Part shown: piece after piece, positions 17,783-26,291 of the stretch
How positions within the stretch are numbered: position 1 is the first letter of the stretch
Layout: the number at the start of each line of letters is the position of its first letter
Assembly: GCF_004117055.1 (NCBI RefSeq)
Contig: NZ_CP026363.1
Coordinates: 1,975,501 to 2,039,500, forward strand
Reading direction: 5' to 3'
Length of the DNA: 64,000 bases
Source of the DNA: Brevibacillus agri
Lineage (GTDB): Bacteria; Bacillota; Bacilli; Brevibacillales; Brevibacillaceae
Position numbers and translations under genes: made by a program
Notes under the pieces: generated by a model
What the model saw: the letters and a program-made list of their open reading frames with translations, nothing else
Database searches by the model: none
Told to the model about the DNA's origin: nothing

Positions 17783-18526
17783 ATGGATGAACAAAAAGCA
17801 AACGTTCGTTCCGTCGAGCGTGCTTTGGATATCCTGCTCTGTTTTACGGACGCCACAGACCTTGGGCTAAGTGAGATATCGAGTCGGCTTTCCTTGCATA
17901 AAAGCACGGTGCATCGTTTGCTGGCGACGTTGGAAAACAAGGGCTTTCTCATCCGTGATGTCCAGACGGAAAAATATCGGTTAGGCTTTCGCATCTGGGA
18001 GCTTTCCGCCAACCTGACGCATAACGACGATCCCGCCACACTGCTTTTGCCCGAGATGGAGAGGCTGCGGGATTTGGTAGAGGAAACGATCAGCCTGTAC
18101 GTGCGCGATGGAAACGAGCGAATACGCATTCAGGCTGTGCAGAGTCGGCAGCCGATTCGCAGGGTCGCGCCGATCGGGGCGCGCATGCCGCTGGCCGTCG
18201 GGGCGTCCAGCAAGGTGTTGGTCGCCTATGACGAGCCGCATGTGCTGGAACAAGTTCTGAACGATCCCGACTGGCCGGAATACGTCAATCGGGAGGCGTA
18301 TGTCGAGCAGCTCGACCAGATCAAAAGACTTGGCTTTGCAACCAGCGTGGAGGAGCGCGAGCTGGGGACAGCGGCCGTAGCGGTGCCGATCTTCAACCGC
18401 AACGGACAACTGGTGGCGTCAATCGCTGCATCTGGCCCATCCAACCGGCTCACCCCGGAAAAAATGAGCGAGTACGCTCCCTACATCATGGAAGCAGCTT
18501 ATCGCATGGGAAAAATGATGAAATAA
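17783..18526 (+). CDS. IclR-family transcriptional regulator
   Basis: A 247-residue regulator. The N-terminal winged helix (VRSVERALDILLCF, then SLHKSTVHRLLATLENKGFL) and the C-terminal GAF-like effector domain (RVAPIGARMPLAVGASSKVL and GTAAVAVPIFNRNGQLVASI) are typical and complete. Family members usually repress or activate catabolic genes in response to an acid or sugar intermediate. No catabolic operon adjoins it: the upstream neighbour is the YheC/D pseudogene and the downstream gene is convergent. A GTTTCATC palindrome precedes it. Confidence 0.92.
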   Translation: MDEQKANVRSVERALDILLCFTDATDLGLSEISSRLSLHKSTVHRLLATLENKGFLIRDVQTEKYRLGFRIWELSANLTHNDDPATLLLPEMERLRDLVEETISLYVRDGNERIRIQAVQSRQPIRRVAPIGARMPLAVGASSKVLVAYDEPHVLEQVLNDPDWPEYVNREAYVEQLDQIKRLGFATSVEERELGTAAVAVPIFNRNGQLVASIAASGPSNRLTPEKMSEYAPYIMEAAYRMGKMMK

Positions 18527-18530
18527 CCAA

Positions 18531-18570
18531 AAAGCCAACACGCTTGCTTGCGGGCGTGTTGGCTTTTTTT
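18531..18570. terminator. Bidirectional terminator between the IclR and glycosyltransferase genes
   Basis: A ten-pair perfect stem GCCAACACGC/GCGTGTTGGC is flanked by an A-run on the left and seven Ts on the right. It serves the convergent genes on both strands. Confidence 0.9.
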
Positions 18571-18571
18571 G

Positions 18572-19699
18572 CTATTTGCGCTGCCTGTACTCGCTTTGCA
18601 GCACGCGCCAAAACGGCTGGACGGCGTTGTCGGCGAGAAAGCGCTCCCCGCGCGCCCGGACGTACTGGCTCATGTCCTGGTAGTAGGCGGGATCGCGCAG
18701 CTTTTCGTAATGGAAGGCGATGTCGTGGGCATCCTGCACAAACAGCGGGTAATGTTCGCCCAGCAACGCGAGATTGCCGATCGTTTTGGTCGTCAGGACA
18801 GGGACGCCGAGCGCCATGCATTCGATGATCCGGGACAAGTACGAGTGAGACGGGTTCTGGTCCGGGGTATCGTCGTAGAGCAGCGCAATGCCGATGCCGC
18901 TTTGCACGATCATCTTTTTGGTCGTCCACATCGACTTTTGCCCGTGGTCGGCGACGCCAGACGTGCGCAGCAGAATCCGCGCCTTTTTTTGATAGCTGCC
19001 GACGATGGACGGATAGAGGACGCGCAGCTTCGCTTTCGGATATCTTTTGCGAATCAGGCGAATCGCTTTGGTGGCGACAGCAAGTCCATAGCGCGGTCGG
19101 ATGACGCCTGCCCAGATCAGATGCAAAGGCTCGCCAGGCAGACGGGTGAGCGGCTCGCCGTCGTGGGGTTCGACGAACTGGGGCAGCACCTGGATTTTGC
19201 GCTGTAGCTCCTGCGCCGAGTATTTCGCTTTGCTGAGCTGGTAGCGGCGATATCTGTCGGCATTCGGCTCCGTCTGGAAAAAGACGACGCGGGAATGCTG
19301 GAAAATGTGATCCAGTCTGCCCATGATGTACGGGTCCCGCAAATTGTACTGGACGGCCAAATAGAGCAGCTTTTTGCCGAGCGCAGGCTTTTTTTCCACC
19401 AGGTGAAAAGCCTCGTTGCGGCCACGGATAAACAAAAAGTCGTATTTGTGCTTTTGGTCGCGGGCGATGATGTCATTCACGAGATCGTCCGACTTGTGAA
19501 ACCGGACGTGTTCAAACGTAAAGCCGCCCGTTCCGTTGCGGAACTGAAAAGGCAAGACGCAATCGAGCACGTACCGCTTGCGCTCGCTCGCGCCAAGCTT
19601 CGTCACGATACGGTCGACGGAACGCAGCAAAATAAAAAATTGCAGGACGTTTCCCTTTGGCTTGAATTCGATGAGATTACAGGAAAAGCAAATTCTCAC
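18572..19699 (-). CDS. Glycosyltransferase of GT-B fold (family 4-like)
   Basis: This 375-residue protein starts at GTG 19699, behind GAAGGAGAG with six-base spacing. An upstream in-frame ATG lacks a ribosome site. The C-terminal half begins HLIWAGVIRPRYGLAVATKA, the usual start of the nucleotide-sugar-binding domain, and ends with SRIIECMALGVPVLTTKT, the conserved E-x7-G region of GT-B enzymes. There are no membrane segments. It stands alone, so the acceptor (spore, surface polysaccharide or other) is unknown. Confidence 0.78.
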   Translation of the reverse strand: MRICFSCNLIEFKPKGNVLQFFILLRSVDRIVTKLGASERKRYVLDCVLPFQFRNGTGGFTFEHVRFHKSDDLVNDIIARDQKHKYDFLFIRGRNEAFHLVEKKPALGKKLLYLAVQYNLRDPYIMGRLDHIFQHSRVVFFQTEPNADRYRRYQLSKAKYSAQELQRKIQVLPQFVEPHDGEPLTRLPGEPLHLIWAGVIRPRYGLAVATKAIRLIRKRYPKAKLRVLYPSIVGSYQKKARILLRTSGVADHGQKSMWTTKKMIVQSGIGIALLYDDTPDQNPSHSYLSRIIECMALGVPVLTTKTIGNLALLGEHYPLFVQDAHDIAFHYEKLRDPAYYQDMSQYVRARGERFLADNAVQPFWRVLQSEYRQRK

Positions 19700-19809
19700 G
19701 GGATTCTCTCCTTCGCAGGGCTCTTTACCTATGGTATGGCTTTTGGGGCCATTGGCTACTGGAAGAGGAGAAAACGCCGTTGTACAATTCATTTACTTAA
19801 ATAAAAAAC

Positions 19810-19838
19810 TTTACTCGAGTTAATATGAATGCTATTGT
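19810..19838 (+). promoter_or_regulatory. Likely promoter of the TetR-DUF4188 pair
   Basis: TTTACT, a 17-base spacer and TATTGT match a sigma-A promoter and lie 39 bases before the TetR start. An XhoI-like CTCGAG palindrome falls in the spacer. Confidence 0.5.
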
Positions 19839-19877
19839 ATTTCTTGGATGTAACTGGAAAACGAAAGAGAGGGAACT

Positions 19878-20510
19878 ATGACGGAAACGATTTCGCTGCG
19901 AGAAAAGAAAAAAGCAAAAACGAAGCTCGCCTTACTGGAGGCAGCACTGGCCCTGATCGACGAAGGAACATTTCGCAGCGTGCTCGTCGACGATATTTGC
20001 GAGCGGGCAGAAGTATCCAAGGTGACGTTTTTCAAGTTTTTTCCGCAAAAAGAGGAGATGCTCATCTATTTCATGAGCATCTGGCAGGCGCGCTGCTTCT
20101 GCGAGCTGTCAGCCAACGGGAAGCGGGGCTTTGCTGCTGTGCGCCACATCTTTTCCATGGTGGCGGAGGAAAGCGAGAAGTATCCGGGGATTATGCTCAG
20201 CCTGATTAGCTTTCTCGCCGAGCAAAAAATGCATCCGTGCGTCCCGACGCTGTCAGCGGCGGAGCTGGCCTTGCTGTTCCCCGATGTCAGCGACAGGGCG
20301 CCCTTCAGCGATGCGGACTTGCACCAGATTTTTGTGCGCTGTGTGCGGGAAGCGCGCGAAGACGGGGAACTCGCCGACGATGTCAGCGAGGAGGAGGCTG
20401 TCGTGCTGCTGTTCTCCATGTTTTACGGGGCGTATTTGACGGCGCACTTGTTCCGGTCGGACGATTTCATGGCTTGCTATGAGCTTCATCTCAAATCTTT
20501 GACAAGGTAG
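19878..20510 (+). CDS. TetR-family transcriptional regulator
   Basis: A 210-residue TetR-type repressor with the N-terminal DNA-binding helices LVDDICERAEVSKVTFFKFF at about residues 35-54. The C-terminal ligand domain is divergent, as usual. It overlaps no other gene and is followed nine bases later by a DUF4188 gene, so the two form an operon. The likely role is autoregulation and control of that enzyme in response to an unknown small molecule. Confidence 0.88.
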   Translation: MTETISLREKKKAKTKLALLEAALALIDEGTFRSVLVDDICERAEVSKVTFFKFFPQKEEMLIYFMSIWQARCFCELSANGKRGFAAVRHIFSMVAEESEKYPGIMLSLISFLAEQKMHPCVPTLSAAELALLFPDVSDRAPFSDADLHQIFVRCVREAREDGELADDVSEEEAVVLLFSMFYGAYLTAHLFRSDDFMACYELHLKSLTR

Positions 20511-20519
20511 GAGAGCGCA

Positions 20520-20993
20520 ATGGCGAAAATTGTGCCTGGACGGTACACGGCAAAAATGGAAGGGTCATACGTAGTGTTCATCATCGGCATGCGGATCAAC
20601 CAACTGCTGGCGGTTCACAAATGGCTTCCGGTTGCGCGGGCGATGGGCGGAATGGTGGAGGAGCTGTATCAAAATCCCGAGCTTGGCTTTTTGGGCAGTC
20701 GCTCCAGCATGAGCCTGTGCACGATCACCCAGATTCAATATTGGCGTTCGTTTGAGCATTTGGAAAAATATGCGCGGCACGCCCCACTGCACCTGAAGGC
20801 GTGGAAAAAGTTCAATCAGGCAGTGGGCGCAGACGGCTCGGTCGGAATTTACCATGAGACGTACTTGGTAGAAGCGGGCCATTACGAATGTGTGTATGTC
20901 AATATGCCTGTTTTCGGCCTGGGAGAAGTGGGCGAGCTCGTTCCCGCCACAGGCAAACGCGAATCGGCCAGACAGCGGATCAACAAAGGCTAG
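20520..20993 (+). CDS. DUF4188 protein (monooxygenase-like, haem-related fold)
   Basis: A 157-residue protein with the DUF4188 pattern (GMRINQLLAVHKWLPVARAM, later IQYWRSFEHLEKYAR). Proteins of this group are often annotated as monooxygenase family because of a dimeric alpha-beta-barrel-like core, but no activity is established. It follows a TetR regulator closely, a frequent pairing that suggests inducible expression. GGAGAG overlaps the end of the tetR gene and serves as its ribosome site. Confidence 0.8.
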   Translation: MAKIVPGRYTAKMEGSYVVFIIGMRINQLLAVHKWLPVARAMGGMVEELYQNPELGFLGSRSSMSLCTITQIQYWRSFEHLEKYARHAPLHLKAWKKFNQAVGADGSVGIYHETYLVEAGHYECVYVNMPVFGLGEVGELVPATGKRESARQRINKG

Positions 20994-21005
20994 AGCAGCA
21001 TCCGC

Positions 21006-22607
21006 CTAGTCGGTTTCGTTGACCAGGCGCAGCAGCCATTCCTTGAGGTCGACGATGCGCAACGATTTCGGACGCGAATCGGTTCCGGTGACGAGCAGCG
21101 GGACGAGCGAGTCGGCTGCATGCAGCGAGCCGTGGGCAGCGCCGCCGATATGGGTCGGGGAGCTTTCCGTAATCAGCTCGTAGCCGGGCTGCACGGTGGC
21201 GATGACGTATCTTCCGGGGTGGGAGTTCATGGCTCCGTGCAGCCGGGCCAACGCATCGGGATACTTCCCGTACGTGAGCCGCTTTTTGCTCACGGTCATG
21301 TCCAATACGCTTGTGTCTCCGCTGATCGTCCACGTCTGCCCGTACTCGTCCTTGACGGGACCGCCCGGCTTGTACGTCATCTGCTTGCTGCTGCCTCCTG
21401 CCGTGACGACGATTGACTGTCCTTCTTTTCGCGCGATCACGTCCATCCGCGGTTCGCGCTGCAACTGTGCCGCGACGGCAGAGAGCGAAAGCTGCGGATC
21501 GAGCGCGTAGACGTACGCCATCCGCTCGTTGGCGGCGATCACGATCTGGTCGGTTGCTTGCGGCGGCCGGCTGATCGAGGAAATCCGGTACGAGGCGAGC
21601 AAGCTGCGCAAATCAATCGTCGCCGCTTGCCGATCATCCTGCACCGCGCTTTGGGCACTGTCTCCCATGACGATCCAGCGCACCTCCTCGACGGCCTTGT
21701 CCCACGAGCCAAAGGCGTCGAGCACGGTTTGCAGCGCCTTGTCGGCATTTTCAATCCCTTCCAGCGTCAGCGGGCCTTTGCGGTGGACCTCCATGTCATT
21801 TTCCGGCAAGTACGTGATCGTGAGCGGCGGCAGCCTGTCATGCGCGATCAAAAAAGCAGTTTCCTGGGCGGAAAACTCGTCGTTCATGCCGTATTTGCGC
21901 CAGATGCGCGTATGGCGCTTCTGGTTCGGATCGAGCTGGGCAAAGGCGGCGTAAGACAGCAGCTTCGGCCCGGTTACGTTCAGCTCTTCCGGCAGTTGCG
22001 CGGCAATCTCGATCAGATGCGGGATTTTTAAGGCATGTTCGGTCTTGCCCCGCCACACAATCGCATTGATGGAAGCCGAATCTTTGCCTTGGTCGGCCAG
22101 CACATCGTGGATCGTGTTTGTCTGCGGATTCAACTGACTCTGGTTCAACTGCCAAATCGCGTCCAGCAGCACCTGCGGCTGGTCAATCTTCATCGCTTCC
22201 TTTGGGCCGTAACCGTAGTAAACCATCCGCTTTTCTTGTTCGTTGTACCAGGACAGACCCGGCACGTGATGCTGATCGGCGTAGGTCCCGGTCAGCAACG
22301 TGCTGTCGATCGTCACGGACATCGTCGGAAACGAGCTGACGACATGGGGGAAGTAGTGCCCTTTTTCCCGCAAAAAGGCCAAGGCAGGAGCGCGCCCCTG
22401 GCGAATCGCCTCCTGCAGCGGCTTGTCCATCAACGAATCAATGAGGATGAGCACAACGGGTTTTGGCCCTTGCGTTTGTTCTTGTTCGGAAGACAGCGGA
22501 GCGGGGATCTTCTCCTGGATTTGCAATCTTTCGCCAGCCTTGCAGCCAATGAGTGGCAAGCTGAGCACAAGCAACCAAAGGATGGCGGATGTCCATCTCG
22601 ACTTCAT
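21006..22607 (-). CDS. Alkaline-phosphatase-superfamily lipoprotein (phosphodiesterase-like)
   Basis: A 533-residue exported protein, taking ATG 22607 (AAGGA eight bases before it). The N-terminus has a lipoprotein signal with the lipobox LPLIGC, so it is anchored outside the membrane. PVVLILIDSLMD provides the first metal aspartate and SSFPTMSVTIDSTLLTG the nucleophilic threonine region of nucleotide pyrophosphatase/phosphodiesterases. The later position usually reading SDHG appears as MGDSAQS, and a histidine occurs in GGAAHGS, so one metal site is unusual. The substrate is unknown. It stands alone on the minus strand. Confidence 0.78.
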   Translation of the reverse strand: MKSRWTSAILWLLVLSLPLIGCKAGERLQIQEKIPAPLSSEQEQTQGPKPVVLILIDSLMDKPLQEAIRQGRAPALAFLREKGHYFPHVVSSFPTMSVTIDSTLLTGTYADQHHVPGLSWYNEQEKRMVYYGYGPKEAMKIDQPQVLLDAIWQLNQSQLNPQTNTIHDVLADQGKDSASINAIVWRGKTEHALKIPHLIEIAAQLPEELNVTGPKLLSYAAFAQLDPNQKRHTRIWRKYGMNDEFSAQETAFLIAHDRLPPLTITYLPENDMEVHRKGPLTLEGIENADKALQTVLDAFGSWDKAVEEVRWIVMGDSAQSAVQDDRQAATIDLRSLLASYRISSISRPPQATDQIVIAANERMAYVYALDPQLSLSAVAAQLQREPRMDVIARKEGQSIVVTAGGSSKQMTYKPGGPVKDEYGQTWTISGDTSVLDMTVSKKRLTYGKYPDALARLHGAMNSHPGRYVIATVQPGYELITESSPTHIGGAAHGSLHAADSLVPLLVTGTDSRPKSLRIVDLKEWLLRLVNETD

Positions 22608-22678
22608 GCTTCCATTCCTTTCCATGAGTATCGTGGTTTTATTTTTTGCCGTCGCCGCTAAATTATTCCACATACAGC

Positions 22679-22742
22679 CGCATAAAAAATCTCCCCCTCG
22701 CGAGCCGGCAGACGCTGTGCATGAGGGGGAGATTTTTATGCG
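22679..22742 (-). terminator. Strong terminator after the mini-alr gene
   Basis: A roughly 20-pair stem (CGCATAAAAAATCTCCCCCTC and its complement, one bulged A) makes this the most stable hairpin in the region. A/T runs on both sides would let it act in both directions. It ends one base from the stop of the alanine racemase remnant. Confidence 0.85.
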
Positions 22743-22743
22743 G

Positions 22744-22998
22744 TTATCCTTCCGGCAGCAAATGGCTCACCTCCACGACCTCGCCTTTCTCCAAAAACAG
22801 GCGCGGAATGCGGTTGCTCAAAGTAGCGACGACTTCATAGTTGATCGTCCCGAGCATTTCCGCCACTTCATCGACCGTAATCTCCGCGTTCCCCTGCTTG
22901 CCGTACAGCTTCGGAATATGGCGGCGAATCGCGCGGATGTTTCTTTTGACGGCATCGAGATTGACCTCGATCCACGTTTCGCGAAACGGTTTTTTCAT
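22744..22998 (-). pseudogene. Mini alanine racemase: N- and C-termini fused by an internal deletion
   Basis: The 84-residue frame is a fusion of the two ends of alanine racemase. Residues 1-29 (ETWIEVNLDAVKRNIRAIRR) match the family N-terminus just before the PLP-lysine segment. Residues ~30-84 (QGNAEITVDEVAEMLGTINY, then SNRIPRLFLEKGEVVEV) match its last ~50 residues. About 300 residues, including the PLP lysine and catalytic tyrosine, are missing, while the frame is preserved. It cannot racemise alanine. Whether the peptide is made is unknown, but its ends and terminator are intact. A stand-alone small protein is the alternative. Confidence 0.8.
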
Positions 22999-23126
22999 TA
23001 CGGGTACCTTTCCAAAACAAGATGGAAAGCCTTGTTTTCCCTTTGGAAAAGAATGTCATGCATACTTTTTTCTCATAAGTATTCGTCTTCCGGGCTACTT
23101 AGGCGTGGCCGATTCCAAAGCACCAA

Positions 23127-23159
23127 TAAAAAAAGCAGGCCGCTTAGCCAACAGCCTGC
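23127..23159 (-). terminator. Terminator after the DUF3892 gene
   Basis: GCAGGC/GCCTGC hairpin with seven T residues on the minus strand, about 50 bases past the stop. Confidence 0.75.
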
Positions 23160-23176
23160 ACCTGCAACGCCAAGCG

Positions 23177-23202
23177 GCGCTCACCAGCCTGAGCGCTTTT
23201 TT
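23177..23202 (+). terminator. Plus-strand hairpin terminator with no obvious gene to end
   Basis: GCGCTCA/TGAGCGC followed by six Ts reads as a terminator on the plus strand, although no plus-strand gene ends here. It may block antisense transcription into the DUF3892 gene. Confidence 0.55.
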
Positions 23203-23209
23203 CCTGTGG

Positions 23210-23539
23210 TCAAAAAATGGGCAACTGGTCCAGATTGTTTTCTTTGATGCCGTCCGGCTCGCTGCGCAAAATATCCCGTCCGTATTTGTGAAACACGTCT
23301 ACGTGCGCAAGTTGTCCCGCTTTTGCTTCCTGCAAGGCGGTGACGTAGTCCAGCTCACGTCCGCTGCTTGTTTTGAATGCGATCAAGTCTCCGTCATCGT
23401 TTTTGCGCACGGCGACGATCCGCTCTTTGTCTGAATCAGGCGATAGGACTCTTTTCGCTCCTGCGCTTTCCTGCAACGCTTGCTGCTCGCCTGCCGCTTT
23501 GTAGTCGGCGTAAATTTGCTCAAAGCTTTTCTCGCTCAT
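23210..23539 (-). CDS. DUF3892 domain protein
   Basis: A 109-residue protein starting at ATG 23539 (a GTG one codon upstream is equally possible); AAGGAGGG precedes it. The DUF3892 core is clear: RIVAVRKNDDGDLIAFKTSS, a DYVTALQEAKAGQ helix, and an end reading RSEPDGIKENNLDQLP. The domain is common in Bacillota and its function is unknown. The N-terminal 40 residues are polar and probably helical. Confidence 0.85.
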   Translation of the reverse strand: MSEKSFEQIYADYKAAGEQQALQESAGAKRVLSPDSDKERIVAVRKNDDGDLIAFKTSSGRELDYVTALQEAKAGQLAHVDVFHKYGRDILRSEPDGIKENNLDQLPIF

Positions 23540-23623
23540 CACGGAATCCCTCCTTATGCATAAGGTGGCTCAAGGCGGGAGAGAACATGCATTCGTTTTA
23601 AACCAAGGCCCGACATTCGCCTC

Positions 23624-23672
23624 TTGACACTTGCTGGCAGGAGGATTATATTTTGACTGACACGAAAGTCAA
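23624..23672 (+). promoter_or_regulatory. Consensus sigma-A promoter with a TetR operator
   Basis: TTGACA (23624-23629), a 17-base spacer and TATATT (23647-23652) form a near-consensus promoter. TTGACT-N8-AGTCAA (23653-23672) overlaps the transcription start and is a good candidate for the operator of the TetR protein encoded next. Confidence 0.8.
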
Positions 23673-23693
23673 TGAAAAAGGAGGGAGCAGCTC

Positions 23694-24341
23694 GTGCCTC
23701 GCTCAAAGGAGCAGAATGAAGAAATTCGCGCCCAGCGCAAAGAAGCGATCATGCAGGGCGCTCTTGCTGTTTACGTGGAAAAAGGATACGCAGCCGCAGA
23801 TATCAAGGATGTGGCGGAGCGTGCCGGCGTGGCCAGAGGATTGGTGTATTACTACTACAAAGACAAGCGCTCGTTGTTTCGCGATTTGTTTGTGCATATG
23901 TTCCAGCTCTCCAACAAGCACACCCGCCATCATTTTTCCCAGGAGGGGACGGCTACAGAGCTGTGCCGGCAATTCGCGCACGTCATGTTCCACAATTTGT
24001 TTGAAAGCTCCGTGCACGTCATGTTCTTTTTCCGCATGCGCCACGACCTGCGCGAGCTGTTCACAGGGGACGAGTTGAAGACGCTGTTGTGGCGCGACAA
24101 CAATTTGCAGGTACTGGTGGAGACGTTGCGCCGCGGAATGGAGACAGGCGATATTCGCCGGATGGAGCCGGAGCTGCTCGCAGAACAATATTGGGGAGCC
24201 ATGATGCACGCCATGGGTTTTTTGCAGCGGAAAAAGAGAAGCTTGCTCGCAGAAGGACACGACATGGAGCAGGTCAAGCAGTTGCTCTCGCCGGACATCG
24301 AAGCGGCGACGGAATCGTGCGTCGCGATGGTGCGGGCGTGA
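23694..24341 (+). CDS. TetR-family regulator of the adjacent ABC exporter
   Basis: A 215-residue protein starting at GTG 23694 behind AAGGAGGGAG. The N-terminal helix-turn-helix (DVAERAGVARGLVYYYYKDK) is canonical. It is followed 43 bases later by an ABC exporter subunit, with an inverted repeat over its promoter, so it is probably a drug-responsive repressor of its own operon. The ligand domain is rich in Phe/Met/His, fitting a hydrophobic ligand; that is inference. Confidence 0.9.
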   Translation: MPRSKEQNEEIRAQRKEAIMQGALAVYVEKGYAAADIKDVAERAGVARGLVYYYYKDKRSLFRDLFVHMFQLSNKHTRHHFSQEGTATELCRQFAHVMFHNLFESSVHVMFFFRMRHDLRELFTGDELKTLLWRDNNLQVLVETLRRGMETGDIRRMEPELLAEQYWGAMMHAMGFLQRKKRSLLAEGHDMEQVKQLLSPDIEAATESCVAMVRA

Positions 24342-24384
24342 GGGCATCCGCCGCCGCAGCCTATCAAGCAAGAGGAGGATTTGT

Positions 24385-26115
24385 TTGCTGAAATTATTGC
24401 GTTTTTTGCGGCCATACCGTTATATGGTCGCCATGACGATGTTTTTTATGTTGCTGCAATCGCTGGCGAATTTATATTTGCCAAACCTGATGTCCCATAT
24501 CGTCAACGAAGGGATCGTCAAGGAAGACACGGCCTATATCTGGAGAACCGGAGGCTGGATGCTGCTAGTATCCGCCGTCGCGGCCGCTTTGTCCGTCGCG
24601 GCGAGCTATTTGGCTTCCCGCTCTGCTTCCGGCTTTGGCATGCGGCTGCGCAGCAGCGTGTTTAGCCACGTCGAACGTTTTTCGTTGCAGGAGTTCGACA
24701 AGCACGGGACGGCCTCGCTCATTACCCGGACGACCAATGACATTACGCAAGTCCAGCAAGTGCTGAACATGATGCTGCGGATGCTGGTGATGGCACCAAT
24801 GATGTGTTTTGGCGGAATCATCATGGCGCTGTCGAAGGACGCGGAGCTGTCTCTCGTCATCATCGTGGCGATTCCGATTTTGGCATTGGCGATTTTTTTG
24901 ATCGGTTCAAAAGGGATTCCGTACTTCAAAGCAATGCAGGGCAAAATCGACAGGCTGAATCTCGTGCTGCGCGAGTCGTTGACCGGAATCCGCGTCGTGC
25001 GGGCGTTCAACCGGACGGAGCACGAGCGGGAGCGGTTCGACCGTGCCAATGAAGATTTGACGGCGACGGCGATCAAAGCCAACCAGATCATGGCGGGGAT
25101 GATGCCTGTCATGATGCTGATGATGAACGTCACGTCGATTGCCATCATCTGGTTCGGCGGCTTGCGGATCAGCGCCGGGCACATGCAGGTAGGCGACCTG
25201 ATGGCGTTTTTGCAGTATGCGATGCAAATTTTGTTTTCGCTGATGATGGCGTCGATGATGTTTAGCATGGTGCCGAGAGCTTCGGCTTCGGCGGTGCGCA
25301 TTCACGAGGTGCTCGCGACAGAGCCGATCATTGTCGACAGGGAAAAGCCAGACCCATCTGGCGCGGGAAAAGGCGGGCAAGTCGCTTTCGAGCAGGTGAC
25401 GTTCCGCTATCCTGGCGCAGAGAAGCCTGCACTGTCTGAGCTTTCTTTTACCGCCAGGCCCGGCCAGGTGACGGCGATCATCGGGGGAACAGGCGCAGGA
25501 AAAACAACGCTGGTCAGCCTGATCCCGCGCTTCTATGACGTCGAGAGCGGCAGCGTCCGCGTCGGTGGCGTCGATGTGCGCGAGTGGTCGCAAAGCGAGC
25601 TGCGCTCCCGCATTGGCTTTATCCCGCAAAAAGCGCTGCTGTTTACGGGGACGATCGCAGACAACATCCGCTACGGAAAAGAGGAGGCGACAGACGAGGA
25701 AGTCCGCCATGCCGTAAGCGTGGCGCAGGCAGCCGAGTTTATCGCGAGCATGCCGGACGGGCTGGATACCGTCCTCGCCCAAGGCGGGCAGAACCTGTCA
25801 GGCGGGCAAAAGCAGCGCCTCTCCATCGCCCGTGCGCTCGTCCGCAAGCCGGAGGTGTACATTTTTGACGACAGCTTTTCCGCCCTCGACTTCAAGACAG
25901 ATGCGAAGCTGCGGGCTGCCTTGAAGCAGGAGACAGGGGATGCGACGGTCATCATCGTCGCGCAGCGGGTCAATACCGTGATGGACGCCGACCAGATTAT
26001 CGTGTTGGAGGAAGGCAAAGTGGCGGGAATCGGTACACACCGCGAGTTGCTCGCCACCTGTAGCGTGTACCAGGAGATCGTCAAATCCCAGCTAACGGAG
26101 GAGGAAATCGCATGA
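24385..26115 (+). CDS. ABC exporter half-transporter, degenerate-site subunit (YfiB-like)
   Basis: A 576-residue half-transporter (TTG start, AGGAGG seven bases before). Six membrane helices lie in residues ~15-310, Walker A GGTGAGKTTL near 367 and signature LSGGQKQR near 470. The Walker B reads VYIFDDSFSALD: the catalytic glutamate is replaced by aspartate, as in the non-catalytic subunit of heterodimeric exporters such as TM287/288 or BmrCD. It should need a partner with an intact glutamate. The next gene overlaps by ATGA and begins like such a partner but is cut short. The exporter is therefore probably inactive unless another subunit substitutes. Confidence 0.9.
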   Translation: MLKLLRFLRPYRYMVAMTMFFMLLQSLANLYLPNLMSHIVNEGIVKEDTAYIWRTGGWMLLVSAVAAALSVAASYLASRSASGFGMRLRSSVFSHVERFSLQEFDKHGTASLITRTTNDITQVQQVLNMMLRMLVMAPMMCFGGIIMALSKDAELSLVIIVAIPILALAIFLIGSKGIPYFKAMQGKIDRLNLVLRESLTGIRVVRAFNRTEHERERFDRANEDLTATAIKANQIMAGMMPVMMLMMNVTSIAIIWFGGLRISAGHMQVGDLMAFLQYAMQILFSLMMASMMFSMVPRASASAVRIHEVLATEPIIVDREKPDPSGAGKGGQVAFEQVTFRYPGAEKPALSELSFTARPGQVTAIIGGTGAGKTTLVSLIPRFYDVESGSVRVGGVDVREWSQSELRSRIGFIPQKALLFTGTIADNIRYGKEEATDEEVRHAVSVAQAAEFIASMPDGLDTVLAQGGQNLSGGQKQRLSIARALVRKPEVYIFDDSFSALDFKTDAKLRAALKQETGDATVIIVAQRVNTVMDADQIIVLEEGKVAGIGTHRELLATCSVYQEIVKSQLTEEEIA

Positions 26116-26291
26116 GTGATGGACAACAACGTCCTCCCCAGGGACGACCGGGAGCCGGACCAGGGCCGGGAGGGCAGCGTCCGATGGGCTTTGGCGGGCC
26201 TGGATTGCTGACGATGCCGTACATGGTTTTGTCATCTACGCTAACCCCACGGAAAATACGCTACTCTGTGGTGGATGTCTTTTTGCAATAA
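26112..26291 (+). pseudogene. Truncated second ABC exporter subunit
   Basis: The frame starts in a four-base overlap with the preceding gene and begins MSDGQQRPPQGRPGAGPGP, a Gly/Pro-rich leader typical of the second subunit of YfiB/YfiC-type exporters. After ~38 residues the similarity ends and the frame runs into repeat DNA, stopping after 59 codons. Neither the membrane domain nor the ATPase domain of the partner remains. A deletion of about 1.7 kb is the simplest explanation. Confidence 0.75.
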
